DNA of 64,000 bases from Comamonas testosteroni (GTDB lineage Bacteria > Pseudomonadota > Gammaproteobacteria > Burkholderiales > Burkholderiaceae_C): NCBI RefSeq assembly GCF_014076415.1, contig NZ_CP043568.1:1302001-1366000 (forward strand), written 5' to 3'. A model generated the notes under the pieces. The model searched no databases, was not told the origin of the DNA, and saw only the letters and a program-made list of their open reading frames with translations. Shown here in pieces: positions 26,026 to 35,414 of the stretch. Positions within the stretch are counted from its first letter, which is position 1; every line of letters starts with the position of its first letter. Both the position numbers and the translations under genes were made by a program.

Positions 26026-28674
26026 CTACCAGTCCTCCTTGACGGCCAGCACCGCGTCGGCACTGGCTGCCCGGCGCCCGGCCAGCCAGGCGGTGATGAC
26101 GCCTGCCAGCACCACGGCAGCGCCCAGCGCCAGCAGGCGCAGCAGGGGCAGGCGCAGCTCCATGGTCCAGTGAAAGCTCTGCGGATTGACCACATGCACC
26201 AGGATCACCGCCACGCCCAGGCCCAGCAGCGTGCCCGCAATGGTGCCCAGCAGGGTCCAGGCCAGGCCCTCGGCGGCGACCACGCTCAGCACATTGCGGC
26301 GTGTCAGGCCCAGATGGGCCAGCAGCCCGAACTCCTTGCGCCTGGCCAGCACCTGGGCGCTGAAGCTGGCGGCAATGCCGAACAGGCCTATGCCTATGGC
26401 CACGGCCTGCAGCCAGTAGGTGACGGCAAAGCTGCGATCGAAAATGCGCAAGGAGCGCTCGCGCAGCGCCTGGCTGCTGACAAACTCCAGCGCAGGGGGC
26501 GACTGCCCCGGCGTGCCGAGTGCCTGCTCTATTGCTGCTTGCAGATCGGCGCCAGACAGCATGCTTTGGGACTCCGGCCAGACGGCGATCTCGCTGATCT
26601 GCGCTGCATTGCCTGCCTTTCCTACCAGCGCCAGATAGTCCTTCCAGTCCAGTGCCACGGCACCGAACTGACGCACATAGTCGCGCCATACGGATGCTAT
26701 GTAAAAAGAAGCTTCTGACGCATGGTGGTCATGGGTTTGAAGGCCGAAAGCCTTGGAAAGCAGTGGCCAGCTGTCGCCGGGCTTCAAGCCATAGAGCTGG
26801 GCCACGGCTTCGCTGATGTGCACGGCAATGCCCGCGCGGGGCTGGCGCAGCGGCCCCTCCACCCAGGGAAGCTGCATGGCCTGCTCACCTTGAAGCGGGC
26901 GAATCAGCAGACTCAGGGCCGGACGTTCGGGGCTGAGTACCAGCTGGCTGCTGCGCATGGCCTGTGCTCGTTCTATGCCGGGTAGCTGCTCCAGGCGCTG
27001 CGCCGCATCGGCCGGCAGCAGGGCTGCATCGACACGGCTGGAGCCGCCGGCCGCGCGTACATACATGGGGGCGGGCAAAACGGCGTCCAGCCACTCCATC
27101 ATGCTGCCGCGAAAGCTGGTGACCATCACCGTCAGGGCCACGGCCAGGCTCAGGCTGGCCACCACACCGCCCACGGCCACGGTAGTGGCGTGGCGCATGC
27201 GCCGCGCGCGCTCCAGCGCCAGCATGGCCAGCGGTTGGCGCGTGAAGGCGTCGGGTATCAGTCCCAGCACCACACCCAGCAGCCAGGGCAGGGCTGCCAT
27301 GCCGCCCAGCAACAGCAGGCCCACGGCCATATAGGCGGCCAGCGGGACACCTGCCACCGGTGGCATTAAGGCCAGCATCAGGCTGGCTGCAAGCAGTGTC
27401 ACAGCGGGCCACAGGCGCGGCGCTCTCTCATGCGTGCTGCCCAGTCCCTTGAGTGTGGCCGCAGGTGGCAGATCCATGGCGGCGCGTGCGGGCCACCAGG
27501 CACCGGCCAGCGTGGCGGCAAGGCCAAGCAGGCCAAATACCAGCGCCGCCACAGGGCTCCAGTGAAGGGCAGGCTGCACGCCGGCAAAGAATCCGCCGCC
27601 CAGATCGCCGCCCAGCACCTGCAGCGCCAGCCAGGCCAGTGCCGTACCCAGCGCGATACCGGCCAGGCTGCCCAGAGCCCCCAGCGCCAGCGCTTCCAGC
27701 AGCACCAGTGCCATGCGCTGGCGTGGAGTGGCCCCCAGCACGGCCAGCAGCGCAAACTGCGGCGCGCGCTGTGCCACGCTGAGCGCCAGCACCGAGAACA
27801 CCAGAAACGCTCCCGTGAACAAGGCCACCAGGGCCAGCACAGTGAGGTTGACGCGATAGGCGCGCGACATCTCGCCCACGCGCTGCTGATCGTCGCTGGG
27901 CTGCTGGATCAGTATCTGATCTTGCCAGGCCGCCAGTGCGTGCAGGGCGGTGGCCACCTGGCTGCGGCTGGCGCTGTCGGTCAGCAATAGGTCCAGCCGG
28001 TCGATGCGGTCAAACAGGCCGAGCTTCTGCTGCAGTGCGGCAATGTCCATGACTGCGACCGGTGCGCCGCTGGCGGCGACCGTGCCTGCAATGCGCAACT
28101 GCTGGGCCTGGCCATTGAGCAACCATTGCATGGGTGCGTTGACAGCTTGTTCAGGACTCAGTCTCAGGGCCTGCAAGGCTGCAGCATTGAGAAACACGGC
28201 ATCGGGTGCAAACAGATCCAGCCTGTCACCACCTTCAAACAGGCGCGGCATCAGGGCCGGGGCGACAGGTGCCAGTTTGAGGGCATCGCTGCCGAGCACG
28301 CGCAAGCTCACGCCCTGCGCTGCCCCTTGCGTGCCGCGCGTCTGCAAATCTGCCGCGCCGCCGGGCAGCAACACAGTGGTTTCGACCCAGGGCACGGCGC
28401 TGGCGACGCCCCGGACCTGCGCCACCTGCGGATAGAGTGCCAGCGGCAGGCCACCCTGCATGGCGTGCAGCTGAAGATCGGGCTGGCCGTTGACGCTGCG
28501 CACCGCCCTGGAGAATTCGTCCAGCGCCGACTGGTTGATCACATGGACGGCAAAGCCCAGCGCCACGCCCAGCATGATGGCAATCAGCGCCGTAGCCGTG
28601 CGCCAGGGGTGCTGGCGCAGCTCCTGCCAGGAGAAGCTGGTCAGCAGCAGAAGCAGCGGGGGGCGTGAAGTCAC
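26026..28674 (-). CDS. FtsX-family ABC transporter permease (large, duplicated)
   Basis: 882 aa. One N-terminal membrane helix (residues ~27-47) is followed by a large periplasmic domain, a helix cluster near 275-470 and another after a second periplasmic domain near 745-870. This is the layout of two FtsX units in one chain, as in lipoprotein/lipid exporters and the AttF-AttG pair. The start overlaps the ATPase stop by 4 bp, so the two form one exporter. With the AttH-like protein it may move a hydrophobic compound out of the inner membrane. Substrate is unknown. Confidence 0.88.
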   Translation of the reverse strand: MTSRPPLLLLLTSFSWQELRQHPWRTATALIAIMLGVALGFAVHVINQSALDEFSRAVRSVNGQPDLQLHAMQGGLPLALYPQVAQVRGVASAVPWVETTVLLPGGAADLQTRGTQGAAQGVSLRVLGSDALKLAPVAPALMPRLFEGGDRLDLFAPDAVFLNAAALQALRLSPEQAVNAPMQWLLNGQAQQLRIAGTVAASGAPVAVMDIAALQQKLGLFDRIDRLDLLLTDSASRSQVATALHALAAWQDQILIQQPSDDQQRVGEMSRAYRVNLTVLALVALFTGAFLVFSVLALSVAQRAPQFALLAVLGATPRQRMALVLLEALALGALGSLAGIALGTALAWLALQVLGGDLGGGFFAGVQPALHWSPVAALVFGLLGLAATLAGAWWPARAAMDLPPAATLKGLGSTHERAPRLWPAVTLLAASLMLALMPPVAGVPLAAYMAVGLLLLGGMAALPWLLGVVLGLIPDAFTRQPLAMLALERARRMRHATTVAVGGVVASLSLAVALTVMVTSFRGSMMEWLDAVLPAPMYVRAAGGSSRVDAALLPADAAQRLEQLPGIERAQAMRSSQLVLSPERPALSLLIRPLQGEQAMQLPWVEGPLRQPRAGIAVHISEAVAQLYGLKPGDSWPLLSKAFGLQTHDHHASEASFYIASVWRDYVRQFGAVALDWKDYLALVGKAGNAAQISEIAVWPESQSMLSGADLQAAIEQALGTPGQSPPALEFVSSQALRERSLRIFDRSFAVTYWLQAVAIGIGLFGIAASFSAQVLARRKEFGLLAHLGLTRRNVLSVVAAEGLAWTLLGTIAGTLLGLGVAVILVHVVNPQSFHWTMELRLPLLRLLALGAAVVLAGVITAWLAGRRAASADAVLAVKEDW

Positions 28675-29405
28675 AGGCCTAACGATGTTTGCTGCGACAC
28701 CGAGAGTTCGGCCTGCATGCCGCCTGCCGTCAGCCGCAGCACGCGGTCGGCTCGTCTGGCCGCTTCTGCGGAATGGGTGACCAGCACCAGGGCCGTGCCG
28801 TTGTCGCGGGTTTGCTGCAGCAGCAAATCCATGATCTGCTGGGCAGTGGACGGGTCGAGATTGCCCGTGGGCTCATCGGCCAGCAGCAGAGGCGGTGAAT
28901 GCACCAGTGCACGCGCTATGGCCACGCGCTGCAGCTGGCCGCCGCTGAGCTGCTGGGGCAGGCGCTGGCCCAGACCAGCGAGTCCCACGGCTTGCAGCAC
29001 CTGCTGCACGCGCTGCTGACCCTGGCCGTCCATGCGGCCCAGCAGCATCAGCGGCAGGGCAATGTTCTGCGCCACATCGAGATGGGGCAGGACATGAAAG
29101 GCCTGGAACACAAAGCCCAGATGCGCGCGCCGCCAGATGGCGCGGCGGGCTTCATCGAGCGTGGACAGATCAGTTCCGCTGTGCAGAACCCGGCCTTGCT
29201 GCCAGCTGTCCAGCCCGGCCAGGCAGTTGAGAAAGGTGGACTTGCCCACGCCGGAGTTGCCGACGATGGCGACAAACTCGCCGGCAGCGATCTCGCAGCT
29301 CACCTGCTCGAAGACCGTGGACTGCGCATCCGCCTCGCCATAGCGTTTGGCAAGGTCGCTGACCTGCAGCAGCGGATGTGCGTGGGATGAGTCGGTGGCA
29401 GCCAT
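28671..29405 (-). CDS. LolD/MacB-type ABC transporter ATPase
   Basis: 244 aa. Walker A GNSGVGKSTFLN, the Q-loop region VFQAFHVLPHLDVAQNIALP, signature LSGGQLQRVAIARAL and Walker B LLLADEPTGNLD are all intact. It is the partner of the FtsX-type permease immediately downstream (4-bp overlap). Members of this group power export of lipids, lipoproteins or peptides rather than import. Confidence 0.94.
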   Translation of the reverse strand: MAATDSSHAHPLLQVSDLAKRYGEADAQSTVFEQVSCEIAAGEFVAIVGNSGVGKSTFLNCLAGLDSWQQGRVLHSGTDLSTLDEARRAIWRRAHLGFVFQAFHVLPHLDVAQNIALPLMLLGRMDGQGQQRVQQVLQAVGLAGLGQRLPQQLSGGQLQRVAIARALVHSPPLLLADEPTGNLDPSTAQQIMDLLLQQTRDNGTALVLVTHSAEAARRADRVLRLTAGGMQAELSVSQQTSLGL

Positions 29406-29443
29406 GCAGCGATCTTAACGATGGGCGGCTACGGGTGTAGTTC

Positions 29444-30451
29444 TTAGCTGGTGCCTTGCTGCGCTGCGTCAATGGCGGCCATGGCTGCATCCAGCAGTTG
29501 CTGCTGGGCGCCCGGTGCATCGCAGGCAATGGCATGGCGCTGGGGCATGGAGCGCAGCCAGGTGATCTGGCGCTTGGCCAGCTGGCGCGTGGAGGCGATG
29601 CCGCGCTCGCGCAGGCCAGCCATGTCCAGTGGCTTGCCGGGATCGGCCTCCAGAGCGTCCAGCACTTCCCAGGCCTGGCGATAGCCCACGCAGCGCATGG
29701 AGGGCAGGTTCAGATGCAGATCGCCGCGCGCGCGCAGGTGGCGCACTTCGTCGAGGAAGCCTTGCTCCAGCATCAGGTCAAAGCGCAGCGCAATGCGCTG
29801 GTGCAGCCAGGCTCGCTCTGCAGGCTCCAGCGAGAAAAGCGCGGTAACGCCCATCTGCTCTGCGGGACCTGCCTTGCTCTTGGTCGTGTGAAAGCTCGAA
29901 AGCGGCTTCCCCGACACATGCCAGACCTCCAGCGCGCGCTGAATGCGCTGGCTGTCGCCGGGGGCCAGGCGTGCTGCCGTGACGGGGTCCACCTCGGCCA
30001 GTCTGGCATGCATGACGGGCCAGCCGAGCTCGGCGGCCTGCGCGTCCAGCATGGCACGTACTTCGGGGTTGGCAGCGGGCATATCGTCCAGCCCGTCCAT
30101 CAGCGCCTTGAAATACAGCATGGTGCCGCCCACCAGCAGAGGCAGGGCCTGGCGGGAGCGGATTTCCGCAACCAGCGTCTGCGTGTCGCGCACGAATTCG
30201 GCCGCGCTATAGGCCTGCAGCGGATCGATGATGTCGATGAGGTGATGCGGGACGGCGGCCAGCTCTGCCGCCGTGGGCTTGGCCGTGCCTATGTCCATGC
30301 CTTTGTAGACCAGGGCCGAATCCACGCTGATGATCTCGGCCTTCTGACCGCGTTGCGCCAGCCGCTCGGCCAATGCCAGCGCTGCCGCAGTCTTGCCCGA
30401 AGCAGTGGGGCCGGCAATGGCGATACAGGGCAGGGCGTGGGCAGCAGTCAT
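29444..30451 (-). CDS. miaA: tRNA dimethylallyltransferase
   Basis: 335 aa from ATG 30451. It transfers a dimethylallyl group to N6 of A37 in tRNAs reading codons starting with U. Seen: P-loop [13 protein letters not shown], the catalytic [20 protein letters not shown] segment, [14 protein letters not shown] and the C-terminal [10 protein letters not shown] longer frame upstream runs into a palindrome and lacks family similarity. The gene is 38 bp upstream of the ABC ATPase start but functionally unrelated. Confidence 0.96.
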   Translation of the reverse strand: MTAAHALPCIAIAGPTASGKTAAALALAERLAQRGQKAEIISVDSALVYKGMDIGTAKPTAAELAAVPHHLIDIIDPLQAYSAAEFVRDTQTLVAEIRSRQALPLLVGGTMLYFKALMDGLDDMPAANPEVRAMLDAQAAELGWPVMHARLAEVDPVTAARLAPGDSQRIQRALEVWHVSGKPLSSFHTTKSKAGPAEQMGVTALFSLEPAERAWLHQRIALRFDLMLEQGFLDEVRHLRARGDLHLNLPSMRCVGYRQAWEVLDALEADPGKPLDMAGLRERGIASTRQLAKRQITWLRSMPQRHAIACDAPGAQQQLLDAAMAAIDAAQQGTS

Positions 30452-30478
30452 GGGGCGAAATCCGTACAGGTCAAAGCA

Positions 30479-30511
30479 CAAGAACCAATGACCGTCGGTC
30501 ATTGGTTCTTG
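30479..30511. repeat. 33-bp near-perfect palindrome between sulfatase and miaA
   Basis: CAAGAACCAATGACCG and CGGTCATTGGTTCTTG are exact reverse complements separated by one T; the practical hairpin has at least 14 base pairs. It lies 28 bp before the miaA start and 67 bp after the sulfatase end (minus strand). No T-tract follows on the minus strand, so it is not a classical terminator. Confidence 0.8.
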
Positions 30512-30577
30512 CTGGTCGTCAAGGATAACGCAGCCTGCCGCCTTGCGGCAGCGGCGGGACTTAGTGACCTGCCTCGC

Positions 30578-31900
30578 CTAGCCCTGGCTCAGTCGTGCCG
30601 GCACATAGCGGTCGGCCTGAATATCGGGCGAGAGGCCGTGGCTGTAGCTTTCAGCCGTGATCGGCAGCAACTGCTCGTTCCACTCCTCCCATTGCCTGCG
30701 CAGTCCGGCAAAGATTTCTGGCTGATGCTCCTTGAGATTGGCGCGCTCGCGGGCGTCCTCCTCCACATTGAACAAAAACTCGTTGTCGTTGATCTTGAGG
30801 TATTTCCAGGGACCCCGGCGCACGGCACGCTGGGCCTGGGATTTGTAGCGCCAGAACAGGCTGCGCTCGGTATTGGCTGCAGTGCCCTCCAGAATGGGCA
30901 GGATGTTCTGGCCGTCGCTGGGGAAGTCGGGGTGAGGTCTGGCGCCTGCTGCGGCCAGCAGCGTGGGCAGCCAGTCAAAGCTGGCCGTGACCTGCTCCTG
31001 GACCTGGGGCTGGATGCGGGCGCTCCAGCGCAGCAGCGTAGGTACGCGGATGCCGCCTTCCAGCAGCTCGGTCTTCTGGCCCGTGAAGGGCCAGGTCTTG
31101 GAAAAGCGTTCGCCACCGTTGTCGCTGGTGAAGATGACGATGGTGTTGTCGCCCAGGCCGCTGTCATCGAGCGCCTGCAGCACCTGGCCCACGGCCTTGT
31201 CCAGAGCCTCGACGATTTCGCCGTATTTCTTCAGGCTGCCGCCGTCGTAGTGAAACAGATCCTTGATGCTGTGCGCGACATGCTCGTCGTCGGGCCCTTC
31301 CCAGGGCCAGTGCGGCGCAGTGAAGTGCAGCGACAGGAAAAAAGGCTTGTCCTGGCCCCTGCGCTCATGCACATAGCGCGTGGCCTCATCCCCCAGGATG
31401 TAGGTGTAGTAGCCCGTGCGCTGCACGGGCTCGTTGCCTTGCCAGAGGTCGGGGCTGAATTGTTCGCCCACGCCGGGCTTGTGCGTGAAGTAGTCGATGG
31501 CACCGCTGTGGTTGCCGAAGAAATAGTCGTAGCCGCTGCGCTGCGGGCCATAGGCGGGCGGCTTGCCCAGATGCCATTTGCCGATCAATGCCGTGTCGTA
31601 GCCGGCCTGTTTGAGCAGCGATGGCAGCGTGGGGTGATCGGCCGGCAGGCCGAGTTGCGCGCCATGGCGTGCCAGCGGCTCTTCGAGTCCGGCCTGCAGC
31701 CGGTACTGATAGCGTCCGGTGATCAGCGCAATGCGTGTGGCCGAGCAGACGGCCGAGTTGGCATAGGCCTGATTGAAGCGCACGCCCTGGGCAGCAAGCC
31801 GGTCCAGATGCGGGGTCTTGAAATCGGTGGCGCCATAGACGCCCAGGTCGGCCCAGCCCAGATCGTCGGCGAGGATGAAAACGATATTCGGTGCAGTCAT
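30578..31900 (-). CDS. Type I sulfatase (arylsulfatase family)
   Basis: 440 aa from ATG 31900; an in-frame TTG at 31930 would overlap the upstream gene. The N-terminal metal site NIVFILADDLGWADLG and the formylglycine motif CSATRIALITGRYQYR are present, with the modifiable residue Cys52. The motif is CxAxR rather than CxPxR, so the maturase must accept Ala. No signal peptide is seen, so the enzyme may be cytoplasmic. It is 16 bp downstream of a Bug-type receptor gene, suggesting uptake and cleavage of a sulfate ester, although ligand identity is unknown. Confidence 0.9.
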   Translation of the reverse strand: MTAPNIVFILADDLGWADLGVYGATDFKTPHLDRLAAQGVRFNQAYANSAVCSATRIALITGRYQYRLQAGLEEPLARHGAQLGLPADHPTLPSLLKQAGYDTALIGKWHLGKPPAYGPQRSGYDYFFGNHSGAIDYFTHKPGVGEQFSPDLWQGNEPVQRTGYYTYILGDEATRYVHERRGQDKPFFLSLHFTAPHWPWEGPDDEHVAHSIKDLFHYDGGSLKKYGEIVEALDKAVGQVLQALDDSGLGDNTIVIFTSDNGGERFSKTWPFTGQKTELLEGGIRVPTLLRWSARIQPQVQEQVTASFDWLPTLLAAAGARPHPDFPSDGQNILPILEGTAANTERSLFWRYKSQAQRAVRRGPWKYLKINDNEFLFNVEEDARERANLKEHQPEIFAGLRRQWEEWNEQLLPITAESYSHGLSPDIQADRYVPARLSQG

Positions 31901-31916
31901 GAGTAGGTCGTTCTGC

Positions 31917-32915
31917 TTATTCGATGGCAAAGCCGGAGTTGGCGATCACGGGACGCCACTTGGCGATTTCGGCCACGCGCAACTGCTCCAGCGCCTGCGG
32001 CGTGCGCGGGTCGGGCTGCAGGGACAGCTCCGCCCATTTGGGCTGCAGCTTGGGGTCCAGCAACGCGTGGTTGACGGCGCGATTGACGGTGGCAATGGCT
32101 TCGGGCGAAGTGCCTTTGCGTGCCCACAGGCTGTACCAGCCGCTGCCTGTGGCCTTGGGGTAGCCGGCTTCGGCAAAGGTCGGCACATCGGGCAGTTCGC
32201 GACCGCGCTGGCTGCCGAAGGTGCCCAGAATGCGCACCTTGCCTTCCTTGTGCAGCGGAGCGAGCTCGCTGGTGGTCTGTATGGCGGAGGCCAGCTGGCC
32301 ACTGATCAGATCGGTCATCATGGCCGGGCCACCCTTGTAGGGCACATGCACGATGTTGACGCCGGCCGCTTCGCCCAGCAGCAGTCCGAAGAAATGCGGC
32401 AGGCTGCCTACGGCAGGGCTGCCGAAGTTGGCTTTGTCGGGGTTGGCCTTGAGCCAGGCCACGTATTCCTGAATATTGCGCGCCGGATGCCTGGCGGGGA
32501 CGGCCAGCCCGAACTGGAAATGCGCGAGCAGGCCCACCGGAGAGAAGTCGCGCGCAGGATCGTAGCCGGGCTTTTTGTAGACGATCTGCGAGAGCACCGG
32601 GGTGATCAGCGGCGCGATCAGATAGGTGCTGCCGTCGCTGGGGGCGTTGAGCAGCGTCTGTGCGGCAATCTGTCCGTTGGCGCCGGGCTTGTTGTCCACC
32701 ACCACATAGTGGCTCTTGCCCAGTTGTGCGGCGATGCTTTCGGCCAGCACGCGTGCCAGCAGATCGATGCCGCCGCCTGCGCCAAAGCCCACCAGGATGC
32801 GGCTGGCCTGAGGGACGGCGGAGATCTCGGCTGCCTTGGCCAGAGAGTTCAAGGAGAAGCCAGCGGAGCTGGCGGCGAGCAGCGATTGCTGCAGGAAGAA
32901 GCGGCGGGAATGCAT
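31917..32915 (-). CDS. Bug/TctC-family periplasmic solute-binding protein
   Basis: 332 aa. A signal peptide with twin arginines (SRRFFLQQSLLAASSAGFSL) precedes the Bug fold: ILVGFGAGGGIDLLARVLAE, VVDNKPGANGQIAAQ, then VNIVHVPYKGGPAMMTDL. These receptors bind carboxylated compounds. No TctA/TctB membrane partners are nearby, which is usual for the many orphan Bug proteins in Burkholderiales. It is co-directional with and 16 bp from the sulfatase, so probably one operon. Confidence 0.92.
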   Translation of the reverse strand: MHSRRFFLQQSLLAASSAGFSLNSLAKAAEISAVPQASRILVGFGAGGGIDLLARVLAESIAAQLGKSHYVVVDNKPGANGQIAAQTLLNAPSDGSTYLIAPLITPVLSQIVYKKPGYDPARDFSPVGLLAHFQFGLAVPARHPARNIQEYVAWLKANPDKANFGSPAVGSLPHFFGLLLGEAAGVNIVHVPYKGGPAMMTDLISGQLASAIQTTSELAPLHKEGKVRILGTFGSQRGRELPDVPTFAEAGYPKATGSGWYSLWARKGTSPEAIATVNRAVNHALLDPKLQPKWAELSLQPDPRTPQALEQLRVAEIAKWRPVIANSGFAIE

Positions 32916-33032
32916 GGCTGGAGATCACAAAAAGTGCGGCGCGTTGGCCAGTCCAGGCATTCTCAAAAAATCTCTATAAAAAGAAAAATAATAAAAACTG
33001 GTTTTTAAATAACCTAATCATCTTATTTCAAA

Positions 33033-34298
33033 TCATGATTTGCTGATGCCAAAACGCTGTACCAGCGTCCATGCCGTGATGGCCGTGCAGGCCGACCAGA
33101 ACCAGATGCCGAAGGCCAGCGGCATGGTCGAGTCTGCATCCAGATTCAGTCCCAGCCAATGCCCCATGGCAAACGCCATGAGCATCATCACCAGGCCGTT
33201 GATGGCCGAGGCCGTACCCGCTGCCTGGGGGAAGGGCGCGATGGCATTGCTTTGTCCGCAGGGCATGTGAATGCCGTGGGCGATCTGGTAGAGACAGAAG
33301 GGCAGGGCATAGGCCCAGATGCTGCGCAGATCGACCAGGGCCGCCAGGCCCATGATGGAGCCGGCCGTCAGCGACAACACCCCCGCCACGGCCACGGCGC
33401 GCTGCACGCTCATGCTGCGCAGCAGACGGCGGCAGGCAAAGGTGCCGGCGATATAGCACAGCGCGTTGCCGCCCAGCATCAGTCCGTATTGCGTACGGTC
33501 CATATGCAGCACGTTGATGTAGGTGAACGAAGAGGCAGCCAGGTTGGTGAACAGGCCTGCATAGCTGAAGCAGGTCAGCAGGTTGTAGGCCTGGAACATG
33601 GGGTTGCGCACAATGCGCGACCAGGTGTGCAGCAGATTGCCAAGTTGCAGCGCCTGCGGGTTGCGCTGGGGAATCGACTCCCTGAAGCGCAGCACCACCA
33701 GCAGCCAGGCCAGGCAGCCCATGAAGGCCTGGGCCAGCATGGTGGAGCGCCAGCCCAGCCAGCCTACGAGCAAGCTGCCGCTGATGGGGGCCAGAAAGGC
33801 CAGCACGCCCAGGCCCGTCAGCGCCTTGGACATGACTTGCGCGCCCATATGCGGGGCATAGAGATCGCGGACCACCGCTCGCGCGCACATCACGCCGGCG
33901 CCCAGGGCTGCGCCTTGCAGGCTGCGCCAGGCAATCAAGGCTTCCATGCTCTGTGCGCTGGCGCAGCCCAGAGCGGCGATCACATAGCCGCTGATGCCCA
34001 GCAGCAAGACCGGGCGGCGGCCCAGCCGGTCAGACAGCGGGCCCCAGAGAATCTGCGAGCAGCCAAAGGCCAGCAAAAAGCCGGTCAGCGTCAGCTGGGC
34101 CTGCGAGACATGGGCGCCAAAGCCTTGCTGCAGCTGAGGCAGGGCGGGCAGATAGAGGTCGGTTGCCAGCGGCTGAAGACCGAGCAGCAGCCCCAGAGTG
34201 AGAATCACGAAGACTGCAGATTCAGGAGCGCTCTGCGCTTGCTCACCAAGGGCTTGAGCGGGATTTTGCTTTGAATTCAGGGCAGGCGGCGCAGACAT
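33033..34298 (-). CDS. MFS drug-resistance transporter, Bcr/CflA type
   Basis: 421 aa with about twelve hydrophobic helices. The Bcr/CflA hallmarks are LQPLATDLYLPALPQL in helix 1 and the loop motif WGPLSDRLGRRPVLLLG. The mid-protein RAVVRDLYAP segment is also typical. It probably exports small toxic compounds with a proton gradient. It is 117 bp upstream of the Bug gene on the same strand, with an AT-rich gap, so co-transcription is uncertain. Confidence 0.9.
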   Translation of the reverse strand: MSAPPALNSKQNPAQALGEQAQSAPESAVFVILTLGLLLGLQPLATDLYLPALPQLQQGFGAHVSQAQLTLTGFLLAFGCSQILWGPLSDRLGRRPVLLLGISGYVIAALGCASAQSMEALIAWRSLQGAALGAGVMCARAVVRDLYAPHMGAQVMSKALTGLGVLAFLAPISGSLLVGWLGWRSTMLAQAFMGCLAWLLVVLRFRESIPQRNPQALQLGNLLHTWSRIVRNPMFQAYNLLTCFSYAGLFTNLAASSFTYINVLHMDRTQYGLMLGGNALCYIAGTFACRRLLRSMSVQRAVAVAGVLSLTAGSIMGLAALVDLRSIWAYALPFCLYQIAHGIHMPCGQSNAIAPFPQAAGTASAINGLVMMLMAFAMGHWLGLNLDADSTMPLAFGIWFWSACTAITAWTLVQRFGISKS

Positions 34299-34366
34299 AT
34301 CCAGACAGACTATCAGAACCTGTCCATTGATCCGTATGCTGACGAGACAGTATGTGGCGATGCCGC

Positions 34367-35230
34367 TCAGCGCGGATTCAGGCCGAACAGCTCACGCAGT
34401 GCCTGACGGTATTGCGCCAGCGCTCTGGACTGGGTGTTGTGGTGGCTGGCACCCTCGACCAGGATCAGGCGCTTGGGCTCGCGCGCCGCATCGAACAGCT
34501 GCTGGCCCAGCCGGGCCGGAATCAGCGGATCGGCCGTGCCGTGCACGACCAGCAGCGGCGAGCCGATGTCCGCCACTCTGCCGACCGAGTTGAAACGCTG
34601 CGTGATCAACCAGTTCACGGGCAACCAGCCCCAGCGCATGGAGTCGAACACATCGGGAATGCTGGTGAAGGTGGACTCGACCAGCACCCCGCTTTCGTCC
34701 TTGACGGAGCTGGCCAGGTCGATGGCGACGGCGCCGCCCAGCGAGTGGCCGAAGATATAGCGCGGCCTGCCTGCGGCCTGTCGGCCCAGCCAGTCCCAGG
34801 CGGCGCGCGCATCCTCGGCGGCCGAGGCCTGCGAGGGCAGGGCCGGGCTGCTCTTGCCAAAGCCGCGGTAGTCCACGGCCAGCACCGAAAAGCCCATGGC
34901 CTGCAGGCGCCGTATGCGTGGCGAGGAGCCCGTCACATTCCAGCGCGCTCCATGCAGAAACAGCAGCAGCGGGGCTCGTGCATCGCTGGATGGCATCCAG
35001 AGGGCGTGCAGCCTGGCGGCGCTGCCATCGCGGCTGCGAAACGCTATCCATTGTTCCTGCATGCCGGCAGTGTTGGCTCCAGGCCAGCTGCGGTCGCTGG
35101 GCTGAAAAATCCAGACCCGCTGCCTGGCATCGAGCTCGCGCATGCCCCAGATCGCAAGCGCCAGCAGCAAGGCCAGGCCGAGTGCTGCCGCGATGCGGCG
35201 GGGGCTCCAGAAGCGTGAGGTCTTGGGCAT
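34367..35230 (-). CDS. Alpha/beta hydrolase with N-terminal membrane anchor
   Basis: 287 aa. A single N-terminal hydrophobic segment (residues ~11-28) after a basic start suggests an inner-membrane anchor with the enzyme outside. The hydrolase features are FLHGARWNVTGSS (oxyanion region), nucleophile elbow GHSLGGAVAIDLAS, acid VVHGTADPLIP and catalytic His in VEGASHHNT. The family resembles the FrsA/YqiA-like 'serine aminopeptidase S33' group (Hydrolase_4). Substrate is unknown. It is separated by 68 bp from the MFS gene. Confidence 0.88.
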   Translation of the reverse strand: MPKTSRFWSPRRIAAALGLALLLALAIWGMRELDARQRVWIFQPSDRSWPGANTAGMQEQWIAFRSRDGSAARLHALWMPSSDARAPLLLFLHGARWNVTGSSPRIRRLQAMGFSVLAVDYRGFGKSSPALPSQASAAEDARAAWDWLGRQAAGRPRYIFGHSLGGAVAIDLASSVKDESGVLVESTFTSIPDVFDSMRWGWLPVNWLITQRFNSVGRVADIGSPLLVVHGTADPLIPARLGQQLFDAAREPKRLILVEGASHHNTQSRALAQYRQALRELFGLNPR

Positions 35231-35414
35231 GAGAAGAAGAGCGTCGGAAGAGAGCGGCTGTCAAGTGCTGTGCAAGTATGGCTGTCTGACCTGGCCCCAG
35301 TCATCTGGAGTGCATGAATTGGCGATATTCTTGCGGGTGTTTCAAGCCGCAAATGCATAGCTGGTTGCGCAGAGTTTGCGAGCGTTTGAAGCCTGTTTGA
35401 AGGATTAGTTCACT

